A DNA stretch of 64,000 nt, from positions 23,276,207 through 23,340,206 of the forward strand of contig OY783208.1 of assembly GCA_963678705.1 (NCBI GenBank). Direction: 5' to 3'. This DNA is from Panorpa germanica. Taxonomy: Eukaryota; Arthropoda; Insecta; Mecoptera; Panorpidae. The notes under the pieces were generated by a model. That model made no database searches and was not told the origin of the DNA. It worked only from the letters and a program-made list of their open reading frames with translations. Shown piece by piece: positions 37,379 to 50,245 of this stretch; the stretch's first letter is position 1, and each line of letters starts with the position of its first letter. The translations under genes were made by a program, and so were the position numbers.

Positions 37379-37910
37379 ATGAGGTCTTTTTAGTGGTCAA
37401 TTTTTCAATAGTTGATTGAAATTGATGTTAATAAATATGTATTGGCGTGTCTATTTTATTAAATATCTAAATATTGACGGAGATATAGCATTTTAAAATT
37501 TGAATTGTATTTTAGCTCTAAAAATGGTCGGCCATATTTGTATGACGTGAAATGCATTTTGACGTCAGTTATTTGTTGAGTAGGTCAGTGCTGTGATAAT
37601 GTTTTGTAGCTGTTGGTAGTCAAACAATCAAGTCAAGTCAAAGAATAATAAGTTTTTATTTTATTTAACCCTGCTAAGGCAGACATAATATTGAAAGTTT
37701 ATTGTTCCTTGAAATAGCTGTAAATAATATTTGATATTTTGATATATAAATACATATAGCAGAGATTCATGATTTTTACTTTTTTAATTGTTAATATCTC
37801 TTGACATATAAGGAGTTATTAAAAAATAATTGGACATTTGAGGTTCTAGTAACCTACTTTATCAATATATAGTACAGTTTTATAGAAATTAAGACATAGG
37901 ACACAAGCCC
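37379..37910 (+). mobile_element. MITE family A, forward
   Basis: Nearly complete; the first dozen bases are lost and about 100 bp around the TGATGTCACATG block is deleted. Ends GGACACAAGCCC. Confidence 0.78.
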
Positions 37911-38207
37911 ATTTTCAAGATGATCGTTAGAGGGGTGGTTTTCTTGGGAACGTCTTTAATATAAATATGTGACTTCAAATAAAATCGTGCAACAGTTTCG
38001 GCGTGTAAGATGCCACCTTGTTAGTGATTCAAAACAAATAATACATAATAATAAAAAAAAGATTACTTTAAGTAAAATAAATGTGTATTTAACAAGGCTC
38101 GTAATAACAAAATAATATTTTTATGAGTTTGTATAATTTTGAGGTTAATTATCATGTTAATCCATATTGTGATAGTTTTGTTGATTCTTGTATTAACTGT
38201 TCGCTGA

Positions 38208-38215
38208 TATAAAAG
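38208..38215 (+). promoter_or_regulatory. TATA box of the CCP-FReD gene
   Basis: Consensus TATAAAAG 82 bp before the start codon; an initiator-like TCACA lies 20-30 bp downstream. Confidence 0.6.
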
Positions 38216-38296
38216 AACTAAATCTTGTGGGACTGTCACAATAAGATAATAATTTGAACAAGTGAATTGTCTTTAATATAACATTTGGAGAATAAG

Positions 38297-41200
38297 ATGT
38301 TACCATTGTTAGCACTCTTGTGCTTGGTGTCAGGTAAGTTTTTAATTGAGTGTGAACTCACTTTTTAATTCTTTATTGAAATATTGGTTATTAAACGTAT
38401 ATTCCCAGTAAACAATTTGGTGAAGTGCCCTATTTAGTGACGTTTGAGTCACTCGTACAATTCAATTCTAACGCTTAACAAGTTCTCTACCTGTCACAGA
38501 TTTTGTGTTAGTTGTTAGAATTTTTTCATAATAATATTCTTTCTTTTTCCAACATCATTCATTAAGTAGCAGTTGTTTCTTTCACACTGGGATATATATT
38601 TGTTTAGTTCATTTTCATTCCAAAGTGAGAGAGAAACGAGATGCGGTTAGACAAGTAAAATATATTTTTCACCGTTACACTTGTATAGTATTTCGTTCAG
38701 GACAGTATGTTTAAAGTATATGCTATCTTTTTTCAACAAATATTTCTTTAATGGTAATAGGCACACGCTGTCTCCCTCAATCTCCGAATATAATGTGTTT
38801 AAACGAATACTCTAAGCAGCGATGCTAAGACAGAGGTTTTAAACCTAACGCAGACCTGCCGATCGTGGATTTTTGAATCACCAAAACAATGTAAAAAACT
38901 AATATAACGAGTATTGTTGAAAATGAATAATATTCATTAAAAAAATCACGATCCGTACTAAAGATTACATCTATTTATTTCTTCATTTAAATATTTATAT
39001 TTTGGAGACTCTAAAAAGTAGAATTTCATTAAGTTTTATACCCCTGCCATCCCTGCTAGTGTCAAGTTTATAACTCCGGTCATAAATCATAAACCGACTC
39101 CGCTTTTAATTCAGCAGTGAACCGTCGTTGCGATCTCTGTAGCTCATAAAAAGGGCCTTTCCTATGAACGACTGAATAGAAAACGAACACGTTCCAGACA
39201 GAAAACTCATGATATGTAATAGAAATTAAGTAGAATTTACTCCAAAATGTTTACTGGGTTATCGTTTTTATTTTATTAAATATCCAAAAATTGACGAATA
39301 TATATTTATTTAAAGTTTACTGCGTAATATTCCTGAAGTAATGTTATTTATTTTTCCTTTTACATCACGACATTATATTGAAACATTACGGGTCGACGCA
39401 ACAGCTGCTATAGCTTTGACGTTTAATTCTGCATCTCTGTTGCACTTCTCTTGTTTAACTTTGATTTTAAATGGTAGTGGGGAAGAAGGTGAGGAAGCAA
39501 TGACTATTTCAATCAGTAACAACTTCCACAACATTGCGAATTAGAATAAAAATAATTTGTTATTTGAGGTTATGATATCCAACTTTATCAATAGCCTGTG
39601 ACCTCTTTTATAAGGGGCCGATTTTGCAATTGTTGATTGAAATTGATGTTAATTGGCGTGTCTATTTTATTAAATATCTAAATATTGACGGAGATATAGC
39701 TATTAAAAGTTTGAATTATAGTTTTAGCGCTTGAAATGGTCGACCATATTTGTCTGACGTGAAATGCATTTTAATGTTAGTTATTTGTTGAGTAGGTCAG
39801 TGTTGTGGTAATGTTTTGTAGTTGTTGGTAGTCAAATATTCAAGTCAAATCAAAAAATAATAAGTTTTTATTTTATTTAACCCTACTAAGGCAGATATAA
39901 TATTGAAATTTTATTGTTCATTGAAATAGCTGTAAATAATATTTGATATTTTGATAAATAAATACATATAGCAGAGATTTATGAGCTATAAGGTTGGCAG
40001 CGGTTGTGATGTCACATGCACTTGGAATGTGTACAACGTTGAATCCTTTAATAATTAAAGAGACAAAATGACTTTATTAATTGTTAATATCTCTTAACAT
40101 ATAAGGAGTTATTAAAAAATAATTGAACATTTGAGGTTCTAGTAACCCACTTTATCAATATATAGGACACTTTTATAGAAATTAAGACATAGGACACGAG
40201 CCCTTTCTTATGTAGAATTTTTTTTTATCAATTCCTACAGTTTCAGCAATCGCACGAATACTTAACCGACGGTCGGATAGAATCTGATTACCGATTTTTA
40301 CTCTCTATTTAATAGTCGCAATAAATTTATATACGTTATAATTAGAAAGACTGTAAAAAGGGTGCTTACCTTTGTTTCACGGGTTGCATAGAGCCTGATA
40401 AGAAAATATGTTTAACAGATCTTAAGATTGAAGTAGCAGCCAATGTCCAAGCAGTCGCGACACCGCAAGAGTTACTCCAACAACTTGGATTTGGAGATCT
40501 TCTACTGAAACGTCAACAAAGGGGTCTTAACAGGTATGTGTGCTTCTTGTTTTACTCTTCATTTTGTAGTCGCATGTCTCTTTATTGTGCTCCACCGTTT
40601 ATATATATAACTGGAGTTTACCCCCGTCGCAAGCGACGACTGTCCTTTGTGTGTGAATTGAATTTCATTTCAAATTTTAATTCCATTTTTAAATTGAAAT
40701 ATTTAACTCGTTCCATATTTATTTTACATATAACAACAAATAGTTTTTCATATAAACCTTATAGCATATATATATGGTGTGTCTCCTATAGATTAAAAGT
40801 ATGTCCAAAATGTGTGCGAGAGGGAAAGGTATATGTTACTATTTGTTCTCTATGCGCATGCGTCGAAAGTGACAGCTGTCTAGGTATATAAATATTAATA
40901 TTCTATTAAGATATAATAAATATTAAATAAGTAAAGAAATTATATTTCTTTAGTTGGTACAAAGCTCGTCTGTCGATAAAACAGTGACCGTTCAATGAAA
41001 ACATGTACTCATTTTTAGTTATAGTTATATTTATATATAGTTTATTTATATTTATACATATCTATATTATTCTACATCAATATAATGTCATATTTAACAA
41101 CTGTCACGTATTATATCTAGACAGCTCTGACTTGACAACTGTCACTTTCAACGCATGCGCATAGAGAACAAACAGAAACATATACCTTTCTCATTCGCAC

Positions 41201-44200
41201 ACATTTTGGACACACTTTCAGGTTCACTATTCTCTCTCCATATTATATATGCTCTAAGATATAAACTGACTAAAAAAATTTTTTTTTTTCCATTTGTAAA
41301 TTAGATACCAAAGTTAGTCCTTATATAAAATTTCAAGACCGCCCCTATGCCTCCAAATAAAATTTTTTAATTTTGAATTATTCTTTTATAATATCATACT
41401 CAATTATTACAGAATCCAAAATTTGAGTTTTCTCCAAAGTTTCCTACTGGGCCCCCTAATTTTTTCAGCGCCCCCCTTTTTAATTTTTCAATTTCTAATT
41501 TTCAAAATATGTCAGCATTGAACACCGTAATACACATGTAAAATTTCAACTTTCTATCTTTTACGAATTAAAATTTATAAACCAAAAAGTTATTTTTTAG
41601 TTTTTCCAAAATTTCGTATTTCTAGACAACTCAGGGAAAAATTCTAGGACGCCATAAGTCTTAGAATATTTTTCTCTACAAAATAGACAATTTTCAGGAA
41701 AATGTGCGTAGCCGTTTTCGAGCCACCATACGAATCGCGTAAACATCCCAGTAAGCATTTTGGAGTGACTTTGACATCATATTGAAGATGCGTCATGATT
41801 TTTTTGTCATAAAAGAGTTCATTTATAGTTCAGTTTCTCACATTTTTTCATATAAAGTGTCTACTTTATCGGCTACGAATGGCGAAATTACTCCACCTGT
41901 CGGAATACAAATGAAGATAAAGTTGATGCGAACTATAATTGAAGTGAAATAGTGATAGAAACGTCACTAAATAGGGCACTTCACCAAATTGTTAACTGGG
42001 ATATAAACAAATAAACTTTCATTTGGAACATTATAATATAGGAAGTTATTTTTATATATTTCTTTAGGTATGCAGATTGCATACTTCCTGTTCTGGAGAA
42101 TGGGGCTTACACGATTAAGGGATCGTCTGACACTCCTGTGCCGGGGAATCCCGCTTTTGATCTAACCTTCTTACAGTTTACCTGTAACCCTAGCTTTACC
42201 CTGACAGGTCCATCGATCATCGTCTGCGATGATGGAAACTGGAGCCCGTCTCCCCCTACATGCGCTGGTAAGATTTATCCCCACTCACTGTTTTCATATT
42301 TAATATTTTAATCCAGATTTTAGGTTAAGCAATCGTGTTTTAATTTGAGGTTAGTTAATTCAGTTGGTGCGCATGCGTCGTTAGTAATATAAATTTTGAC
42401 AGTTCGATTGAATGTGGAATAAATAAAATTGCTGTTTTTAATAACAATTAGTAATAGAAATTGCTTTTAATTCTTTATTTTTGACAAACTGACATTGAAC
42501 TTCTTTTAAAAGTAAATCCTACCGCGTTTTGACAGATTGTCACATTTTGGAGGTTATAATATAATATAGTTTTTTATCACGTGACATGAATTTTACATTT
42601 GGCAACACCGCTTTTTTTGGTTAGTTTTTTCCCGGTGACATTTGAATGTTTTGTAAAGATGGATATACCTCAAAAACGTAACAAGCAAGGATTATTTTGT
42701 AAAAAACGACCACTAGAAATAGATAATAATTTACATAGTAAAATAAAAAAACAAATGATTATAAAGTCGTCATTAATTCAAAAACGTATCTACATAAATT
42801 TGAATCACTACTATTATAATTTTTAGGTTATGTTATTAAATTATTAAAGTGTTTATAAATATTTTAATTCTATATACCATATGTGTTATTTTCTTAATTT
42901 CTGTACGTAATTTTAGCTGTTACTATCACGTAATATTTACGTAATTTTGACAGTTCTGAACGAGGTTATATTTAAATCTTTAATTACCGTTTTTCCCGCT
43001 GTCATGTTGTGGCGCTTATTATAGCAGTGCGACGTTGCCAATAGCGAAAAATAATTTATTAAATATCATAATTTGAATTTCATTTCTAATTTTCTTTTCA
43101 GGATGAACGGATACATAGTATTTTTAAAATATTGACCTGTCACGCCAATATTCACCTTTCTAATGAATAGTTTTTTTTTATACGTCACAATATAGAACAT
43201 ACTCATATTTATTGATTTATGATCACATGTACCCATTTACCAATTTTCAACAAGTTGATGAAGTCAATTTCTGATTCATTTGTTTTTCCTTTCAGCGAAC
43301 ATAAACTGTATTTTACCCGAGTTTCCAAACAATGGGAAATATGGCATAGTTGGATCAACTACTCCCGTGATTCCTGGAACTGAAGTTAATCCTTTAACCA
43401 TTATTGAATTTGAATGTGATGAAGCCTACATATTAACTGGAAGGAGTGTCAATGTTTGCAGGAACCAGGATTGGAACCCAGGTCTTCCGACATGCGGTAA
43501 GTCATCATTTACGTGTTCCATTAGTTGTGCTGCTTGCAAATTATTTCAGATCAGTTGTCTAAACGTTTGATTATTTCGTTAGACTTATCTGGAAACTATA
43601 TCCGTCTCTTTCCTTCAACAGGCAATTATACTCTCGTGCGAAATGTCTCACCTCGTCTTTATCTGTAACACATCCACCGACATAATCCTAACACTAAATT
43701 CAATTGTTTACTTTATAAATACTTTTATAATAATATTGCTGTCTCTTTCTTTTATATATAAAAATCTAATGCACTGCTCTAACACATTGTAATAATTTTA
43801 CTCTAAAATTAAACATTGCAAAATAATGAACAGAACTTGTGATGACTTACCGGTCATTGATCTCGGTGCAGGTGTGCAAACATAAACAAAACACGATGCG
43901 TTGTTGCCATATTTACATTATTTAAATTAAAGTAATGTTTTAATAAATTTAAAATGTTGCACGATCTAAATATTTAAATATAAATAATTTTGATTCTTGT
44001 TTACACTATGTTGTATAAAAGGACGTTTGAAATTTTAACTGTTTCTTAAAAGACCCAGTGACCCTAAATTTGGTAATTTCACCAAATAACTCTAACGCCA
44101 TTAATTCAAAGATTTTCTAATTTAAAGAACCTAGAGCCCAATGTGTAGTTCCGGATTCTCAAACATTTGGCAGATACTCATTTCTAACCACCACCGATAA

Positions 44201-47200
44201 ACCAATTCCTGGAGACTTGGTGGAGGAGCACCAGGTTTTGCTGTTCTCTTGTCCAGAAAGTAAAAGACTAATGGGACCTCCTGTAATTGTGTGTTCAAGA
44301 GGAAAATGGCTGACAACTCTTCCAGATTGTATTGGTAAGTGTTTATCGGGAGAACGTGAAGATGGCGTTTAAGCTTTTTGTTTTAATTTCTATAAAACTG
44401 TCCTAAACAATTGATGAGGACCTCCAATATCTTATCGGTGGTCAATTTTGTCCCTCGTTTGCCTTTAAACAGAAAAACCCGCATAACCCAACTATTTCAA
44501 GATACAAAAAAAGTGTTTATTGGTAAGAATTAATTCCCAAAGAAACAAATGTTTTTTTTATTAAAAATAACTCAGCAATAGGTTTAGCAAAAAATGTCAG
44601 ATGTAGCAATGGACTTGTGTCGATTTTTTAATTGTTGATTGAAATTGATGTTAATAAATGTGTATTGGCGTGTCTATTTTATTAAATATCTAAATGTTGA
44701 CGGAGATATAGCAATTAAAAGTTTTAATTGTAGTTTTAGCGCTAGAAATGGTCGGCCATATTTATATGACGTGAAATGCATTTTAACGTCAGTTATTTGT
44801 TGAGTAGGTCAGTGCAGTGGTAATGTTTTGTAGCTGTTGGTAGTCGAAATAATCAAGTCAAATCAACAAATAATAAGTTTTCATTTTATTTAACCCTGTT
44901 ACGGCAGACATAGTATTGAAATTTTATTGTTCCTTGAAATAGCTGTAAATAATATTTGATATTTTGATATATAAATACATATAGCAGAGATTTATGAGCT
45001 GTAAGGTTGGTAACCTGTAAACTTGCCAGAGTTCTATCTTGAATATGCTATCTCTTTTACACTCTGTTGTATAAAAGAGATAGCAACTACCGATTGTGAT
45101 GTCACATGCACTTGGAATGTGGAAAACGTTGATTCCGTTTAATAATTAAAGATACAAAATTACTATTTTAACTGTTAATATTTCCTAACATATAAGGAGA
45201 CATTTGCGGTTCTAGTAACCTACTTTATCAATATTTAGGACAGTTTTATAGAAATTAAGACATAGGACACAAACCCATTCTTTCTTTTATGTTTGTCCTG
45301 AATTCCATTAAAGTTTGTGGGGCGCTGTCATGGCTTAAGGAAACTCTAAGATTCGTTTGTGCTGTGTGTTTTCTCTCACTCGTATACCAGTGCGATCTCT
45401 CACTAACAACACAGTTTCATTCTCATTCAATTCGGGCAGATTCTGGGCTAAAGTTTGCAATCAGTCATCTCATGCGCGGACGCTCTAAAGATAAATATCG
45501 CATGAAGTACTTGGCGCCTCACCAATATTCTGCAATGGAAATAGACAACGCACGCACATTCTCGAACCACGATATTCGGGAACTGTTGGGAAAGCTTTTA
45601 TTGCTTGGTAGGATCAACAATGGCCACGTCTTTGCTCATCTGATTATTTGTTCTTCCATCTTTAAAATATACTTAGGTCATTCGAGCACATAACTCACGA
45701 TTAATGTCTACTGATGGCAGATCTTTGCCCATCTCACATTTGGCACATCCAAACAATGGTGTGGCATGCTTTCCAAACAGTTTTCAAATTAAACAATTAT
45801 AATTTCCATAAATGAAGACCAAATATCGTTCAAACTCTTTTTACAGAGGTCGCTGCAGATTGTTCGGAAGTTTCAACCAAGGAGACTGGAATGTACTGGA
45901 TTCAATATCCTGGACAATGCACCCCTAGTCTTGTGAAGTGTGACTTTGACGTTAATGATGGCGATTGGACGGTACGTAGCGAAATTTAGTGAGTTTCAAA
46001 ATAATTCAGATGATCATGAAAAACTGACCTTGAAGTTGTCGAGCTAGTAAATATTTAAGATTACAATGGGCTTGTGTCCTCATTTTTTAGTGGTCAATTT
46101 TTCAATTGATGATTGAAATTGATGTTAATAAATGTGTATTGGCGTGTCTATTTTATTAAATATCTAAATATTGACGGAGATATAGCAATTAAAAAGTTTG
46201 AATTGTAGTTTTAGCGGTAGAAATGGTCGGCCATATTTGTATGACGTGAAATGCATTTTAACGTCAGTTATTTGTTGAGTAGGTCAGTGCTGTGGTAATG
46301 TTCTGTAGCTGTTGGTAGTCAAATAATCAAGTCAAGTCAAAGAATAATAAGTTTTTATTTTATTTAACCCTGCTAAGGCAGACATAATATTGAAATTTTA
46401 TTGTTCCTTGAAATAGCTGTAGCTAGTATAGCAGGTTGGCAGCGATTGTGATGTCACATGCACTTGGAATGTGTACAATATTGAATCCCTTTAATAATTA
46501 AAGAGACAAAATGACTTTTTTAATTCTTAATATCTCTTAACATATAAGGAGTTCTAGTAACCCACTTTATCAATATGTAGTACACCTTATAGAAATTAAG
46601 ACATAGGACACAAGCCCATTACATATGAACTAAATAAAGAACAATTAGAAAACCAATAAAGCAAATCAATATCCAATCACTACTTTGTTAAAACTGTAGA
46701 TAGTTATATAAATGTTAATAAAAAATGTCCAACAAAATGAAATGTTTCTTTTTTGGTACCGGAAACAAGTAACAACAGATTTTGTATATTTTCCATGCAG
46801 CTCTTCCTTTGCTTTGTTGTAGCTGATCTAGTTGTTTAGATGCTGATCAAATTTCTTTGTATTTGATGTATCCAAAGAGAACTTAACTTAATGTATGAAG
46901 TTTTCTCATTGAATCTTTCAATCAACACATTTATCAACAAATTTCGGTCAACCAAGTGTTAGTCTTTAGTCATGTTGCATCAAAAACAAAGAAATTTCCT
47001 TTAATTCATTTTTGTTAGATCTGTTAGAACAAATCTGATGGCTGTTTGGACCCAAAAACTATAAAAAATCAAAGAAACCAAAATGTGGTAGCAATGACAA
47101 TTTTAAAGAAATTTCATGAAAGTAGCAATTCTGAAGTATTGTAAAACTTGACTAAAGTTTGTTTCAGATTTTCTTGTGATAATTAAGAGATTTTGGATAA

Positions 47201-48968
47201 TTTGTTTCACTCTTGTTTCGTTCTTTGTTCTTTATAGTTTCTACATCCACCGGATTTTTTCCTCGCTTTCGTTATCTATTTCCCATTCGTACTTTCCTTT
47301 TATATATTTCAATCTTCATTAGCTCTGTTACATATTTTCAACCTTCTCTCTCTTTGTTGCCTGTTTTTTAGCCGATATCTCCTGTCCTAAAGCCTTTTGT
47401 ATGTCCCGTTATATTTCACTCACTCGATTTTCGTCATGCTTTTCTACTACCGCAGCCCTACATCTGTTTTCTCCTTCTCTATCGCCATTTCCTTTCTTGC
47501 TTAGAAATCTTTTTTAAAGATATTTAATATTATAAAATTATAGACTGTTTTCAAATTTACTTACTCCCCAATATCCAAAATATACACTTACAATGCGACA
47601 TTTTCGGAAAGGCGTATAAAAACATCTACAAAATCCACTACCACTGGAAGAACAACTGTCAAAATAACTGATTTAAAGAAAATATCAATTTAGTTCCTTA
47701 CCTCAACCACTGTTAACCTAGGGAAAGAGTTCTTCCACTTCATAGTTTTAACAAGAAGAGAAAGATATGTTTCTACAAGTATAATTTTACCAAATTCCTT
47801 CGCCAACAGGTTATCCAGTCCAGGTTTGACGGATCTGTGGACTTTTACCAAACTTACGAGACCTATCAAGCAGGTTTTGGGGATGCTGCTGGAGAATATT
47901 GGATGGGTTTGGAAAATATTCATCAGGTAATCTAATAAAACTTGTTGGTGGTGATTGGAATATCCACACAACTTAAAAATTCTGCCGAATTAGTTTTTCT
48001 TTGCACAGAATTCAATTTAGATTTATTTAGCTTCAATTTCCACGCAAAATGAAAGATATCTAACTAATAGGTTAATGTTCCAGCTAACAAAAGGAGGAAA
48101 TTTTGAGCTCCTGGTTGAGTTAAAGGCTTTTAACGGGACTTTTGCGAATGCTCGATACAGCAACTTTAAAGTAAACTCTGAGGACGACGGCTACCAACTA
48201 GAATTGAGTGGATATTGTGGAATAGCTGGTAAATATACAAAACTTACGTGTGCAACCAATAGAAACCTGAGCGCTGTAAAAACTTATCCGTTTCTAACAA
48301 ATATTTGACATATAATTACTTCTCTTTTTTTGAATTTTATTTTTAACTTTTGATAACACCTAAGCAAAGAAAAAGATAATTTGAAGTAAGCTATCCCATG
48401 TAACGTATTTTGTTCGTATTCCATGAATCCGCACTGCTGGAATCCGTGTTATAAGGAGAAGTTTACTGTATTAAATAATTGAAATGTAAACTTTACGAAT
48501 GCATCTCCAGGTGATTCGATGGCCGATTGCAACGGAAATAAATTCTCTGCAAAGAACAAAGACCAAGATGCTTCGCCACTGAATTGTGCCCAATCCAGGA
48601 AAGGTGGTTGGTGGTATGACAAGTGTTCCAATACGTAAGTAGAGAAGGTAAGAGTGTTCTGGAAGAACTTATGGTGGGGGAAACAGTTTGGGGGCGTGGT
48701 TAAGTTGTTTTTGATTGGTTGGGTGGGGAGCAGATCGTTATTTGCAGTGTAGTAGGAGGAGCAATATGAAAGAGACAATTGTTAATTGAAACGCATGTAA
48801 AAGAGAGAGAAACCTAACCTAATGATTATTTTTTGCAGAAATCTCAATGGAATTTATTTTCCTAATGCTGTGGTCAATGCCACTTCTATATTCTGGTGGG
48901 ATCTTTTCACTGGAGTCAATGCCCTTAAAGAAGCTAGGATGCTGATCCGCCCTAAGATGGAAGATTAG
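38297..48968 (+). CDS. Secreted protein with three sushi/CCP domains and a fibrinogen-related domain, 10 exons, 475 aa
   Basis: Exons 38297-38333, 40392-40533, 42068-42267, 43296-43496, 44128-44334, 45847-45971, 47810-47926, 48084-48228, 48511-48634 and 48839-48968 join in frame. A leader ([13 protein letters not shown]) precedes a 47-residue unrecognised segment. CCP1 (64-126), CCP2 (130-193) and CCP3 (198-262) are each one phase-1 exon with the four-Cys pattern and a conserved Trp ([27 protein letters not shown]). The FReD (268-475) has [20 protein letters not shown] at the calcium loop, NCAQ, GGWW and NLNG, with extra Cys in QCTP and GYCG. Its intron positions and phases equal those of the SPH-FReD gene. 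Probably an extracellular recognition protein, by family; the ligand is unknown. Confidence 0.85.
38385..39545 (+). repeat. Repeat family C copy, split by a CCCAGTAAAC element
   Basis: TATTAAACGTATATT before the insertion continues as TTATCGTTTTTATTTTATTA after it; the rest matches 49045-49290 (GGGTCGACGCAACAGCTGCT, a GGGGAAGAAGGTGAGGAAGC block). In intron 1 of the CCP-FReD gene. Confidence 0.7.
38404..39258 (-). mobile_element. CCCAGTAAAC-family DNA element, long form
   Basis: 855 bp, reverse complement of 29190-30051, flanked by TT on both sides. Inserted in a family C repeat, so it is younger than that copy. Confidence 0.85.
39593..40203 (+). mobile_element. MITE family A, full length, forward
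   Basis: Mutated left end (CCTGTGACCTC), all inner blocks, right end GGACACGAGCCC. Confidence 0.75.
40802..41212. mobile_element. Fold-back element with about 79-bp arms
   Basis: TGTCCAAAATGTGTGCG ... TTCTCTATGCGCATGCGT at 40802-40880 recurs inverted at 41134-41212. Noncoding spacer about 250 bp. Confidence 0.7.
41420..41742 (+). repeat. Repeat family D copy
   Basis: Closest relative of 22920-23200: ATGTCAGCATTGAA, TTTCAACTTTCTATCTTTTA, TAAGTCTTAGAATA, GTAGCCGTTTTCGAG. Lies in intron 2 of the CCP-FReD gene, just before the short CCCAGTAAAC element. Confidence 0.6.
41747..42000 (+). mobile_element. CCCAGTAAAC-family MITE, short form
   Basis: 254 bp, ends CCCAGTAAGCATTTTGGAG ... CACCAAATTGTTAACTGGG, flanked by AT on both sides. 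Confidence 0.82.
42333..43238 (+). repeat. Dispersed repeat E, copy 1
   Basis: 906 bp, over 90% identical by eye to 50461-51336. Contains a 57-codon frame ([18 protein letters not shown]) that is cut short in copy 2, so probably not a gene. No terminal inverted repeats found. In intron 3 of the CCP-FReD gene. Confidence 0.75.
43587..43969 (+). repeat. Dispersed repeat F, copy 1
   Basis: Matches 49592-49973 (CACATCCACCGACATAA, GATGACTTACCGGTCATTGA, AACACGATGCGTTGTTGCCA). Confidence 0.75.
44611..45276 (+). mobile_element. MITE family A with a 70-bp insertion, forward
   Basis: Full-length frame with mutated ends (GGACTTGTGTC, GGACACAAACCC). A block near 45020-45090 carries an inverted CTATCTCTTTTA/TAAAAGAGATAG pair absent from other copies. 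In intron 5 of the CCP-FReD gene. Confidence 0.75.
45289..45693 (+). repeat. Repeat with a 134-codon open frame, probably not a gene
   Basis: The frame is long, but 45350-45480 is shared with the insert inside the MITE at 8515-8630 (CACTAACAACA, TTCGGGC) and, inverted, with 8180-8215 (ATTCTGGGCTAAAGTTTGCA). It is therefore repeat DNA. No domain recognised. Confidence 0.4.
46068..46617 (+). mobile_element. MITE family A, nearly full length, forward
   Basis: Perfect ends GGGCTTGTGTCCTC and AGGACACAAGCCC. TACA immediately outside ATGGGC/GCCCAT on both sides may be a 4-bp target duplication. A 70-bp deletion follows AATAGCTGTA. In intron 6 of the CCP-FReD gene. Confidence 0.82.
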
Positions 48969-49039
48969 AACAATGATGTTTCTGCTTTTGGAAAAAATTT
49001 ACATTTTTTGATTTTTTAAATCTTTATTGAAATATTACT

Positions 49040-49300
49040 TGTTAAACGTAAATTTGCGTTTTTATTTTATTAAATATTCAAAAATTGACGGATATATATC
49101 CAAAGTTTGTTGTTTATTTTTTGTTTTACATCACGACATTATATTGAAACATTATGGGTCGACGCAACAGCTGCTATAGCTTTGACGTTTAACTCTGCAT
49201 CTCTTTTGCACTTGTCTTGTTTAACAGAGATGGTAAAGGTTGGCAAATGGTAGTGGGGAAGAAGGTGAGGAAGCAGTGACGTCATGAACTCGATCATTTT
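49040..49300 (+). repeat. Repeat family C copy
   Basis: GTTAAACGTAAATTTGCGTT through GGGTCGACGCAACAGCTGCT to GGGGAAGAAGGTGAGG; also at 38385-39545, 59215-59420 and, reversed, 63565-63690. Confidence 0.65.
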
Positions 49301-49591
49301 TTGTAAATTGTTACCTCTTTAATTATTAAAGGTAAATCTAAGTCTAATCCCCACTCCTAATAATTTTGTTCACTATGCCTATACTACACAATATCTATTC
49401 TAGATGCACGTTTGAATTTAAATTTGGCGCCCATATGTCTATAGAATGCAACTACATCTGTCTTCCACGCCCCTTACTCCTAACCTCATCCCCACTTCCA
49501 CACACCTAGCACGTTCCAACAAGTTTCAACTTGCAAACGAATCAAATATTTCTTTAAATTCAAACGAGTGCTAATTATTTTATTAAGAAAA

Positions 49592-49973
49592 ATCTGGTAA
49601 CTATATCCATCTCTTTCCTTCACCTGGCAATCACGCTATCGAACAAAGTGTCTCAAGTTCGTCTTTATCTGTAACACATCCACCGACATAACCCTAACAC
49701 TAAATTCAATTGTTTACTTTTTAAATATTTTTTTAAACAATATAGCTGTCTCTTTCTTTTACATATAACAATCTTATGCACTACTCTAACACATTGTAAT
49801 ATTTTTTCTCTAAAATGAAACATTGCAAATAATGAACAGAACTTGTGATGACTTACCGGTCATTGATCTCGGTGCAGGTGTGCGAACATAAACAAAACAC
49901 GATGCGTTGTTGCCATATTTACATTGTTAAAATTCAAGTAATGTTTTAATTAATTTACAATGTTGCACGATTT
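49592..49973 (+). repeat. Dispersed repeat F, copy 2
   Basis: Partner of 43587-43969; high identity over about 380 bp. Confidence 0.75.
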
Positions 49974-50096
49974 AAGAAATGAAAGAGACAAAATGACTTT
50001 TTTAATTGTTAATATCTCCTAACATATAACGAGTTCTAATAACTTATTTTATCAATATATAGTATACTTTTATAGAAATTAAGACATAGAACCATT
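49974..50096 (+). mobile_element. MITE family A right end, forward
   Basis: AAAGAGACAAAATGACTTTT to TTAAGACATAGAACC. Confidence 0.65.
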
Positions 50097-50245
50097 AAAA
50101 ATAAAATAAACCAATATTTGTACGTTCCATTTGATATATTTATTTCCACAATATCGCTATTAACACATTAACTGTATTTCATGTTAAAACAAATACAAGA
50201 TTAATTCTAAATTAGCAAAAGAATAAATCATCTTCAAATATAATT

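Noticed and set aside
42656-42826. 57-codon frame [11 protein letters not shown] in repeat E
   Set aside because: The second copy of the repeat has an early stop in it, and no motif is visible.
45289-45693. 134-codon frame in intron 5 of the CCP-FReD gene
   Set aside because: Part of it recurs as noncoding repeat DNA at 8180-8630 in both orientations.
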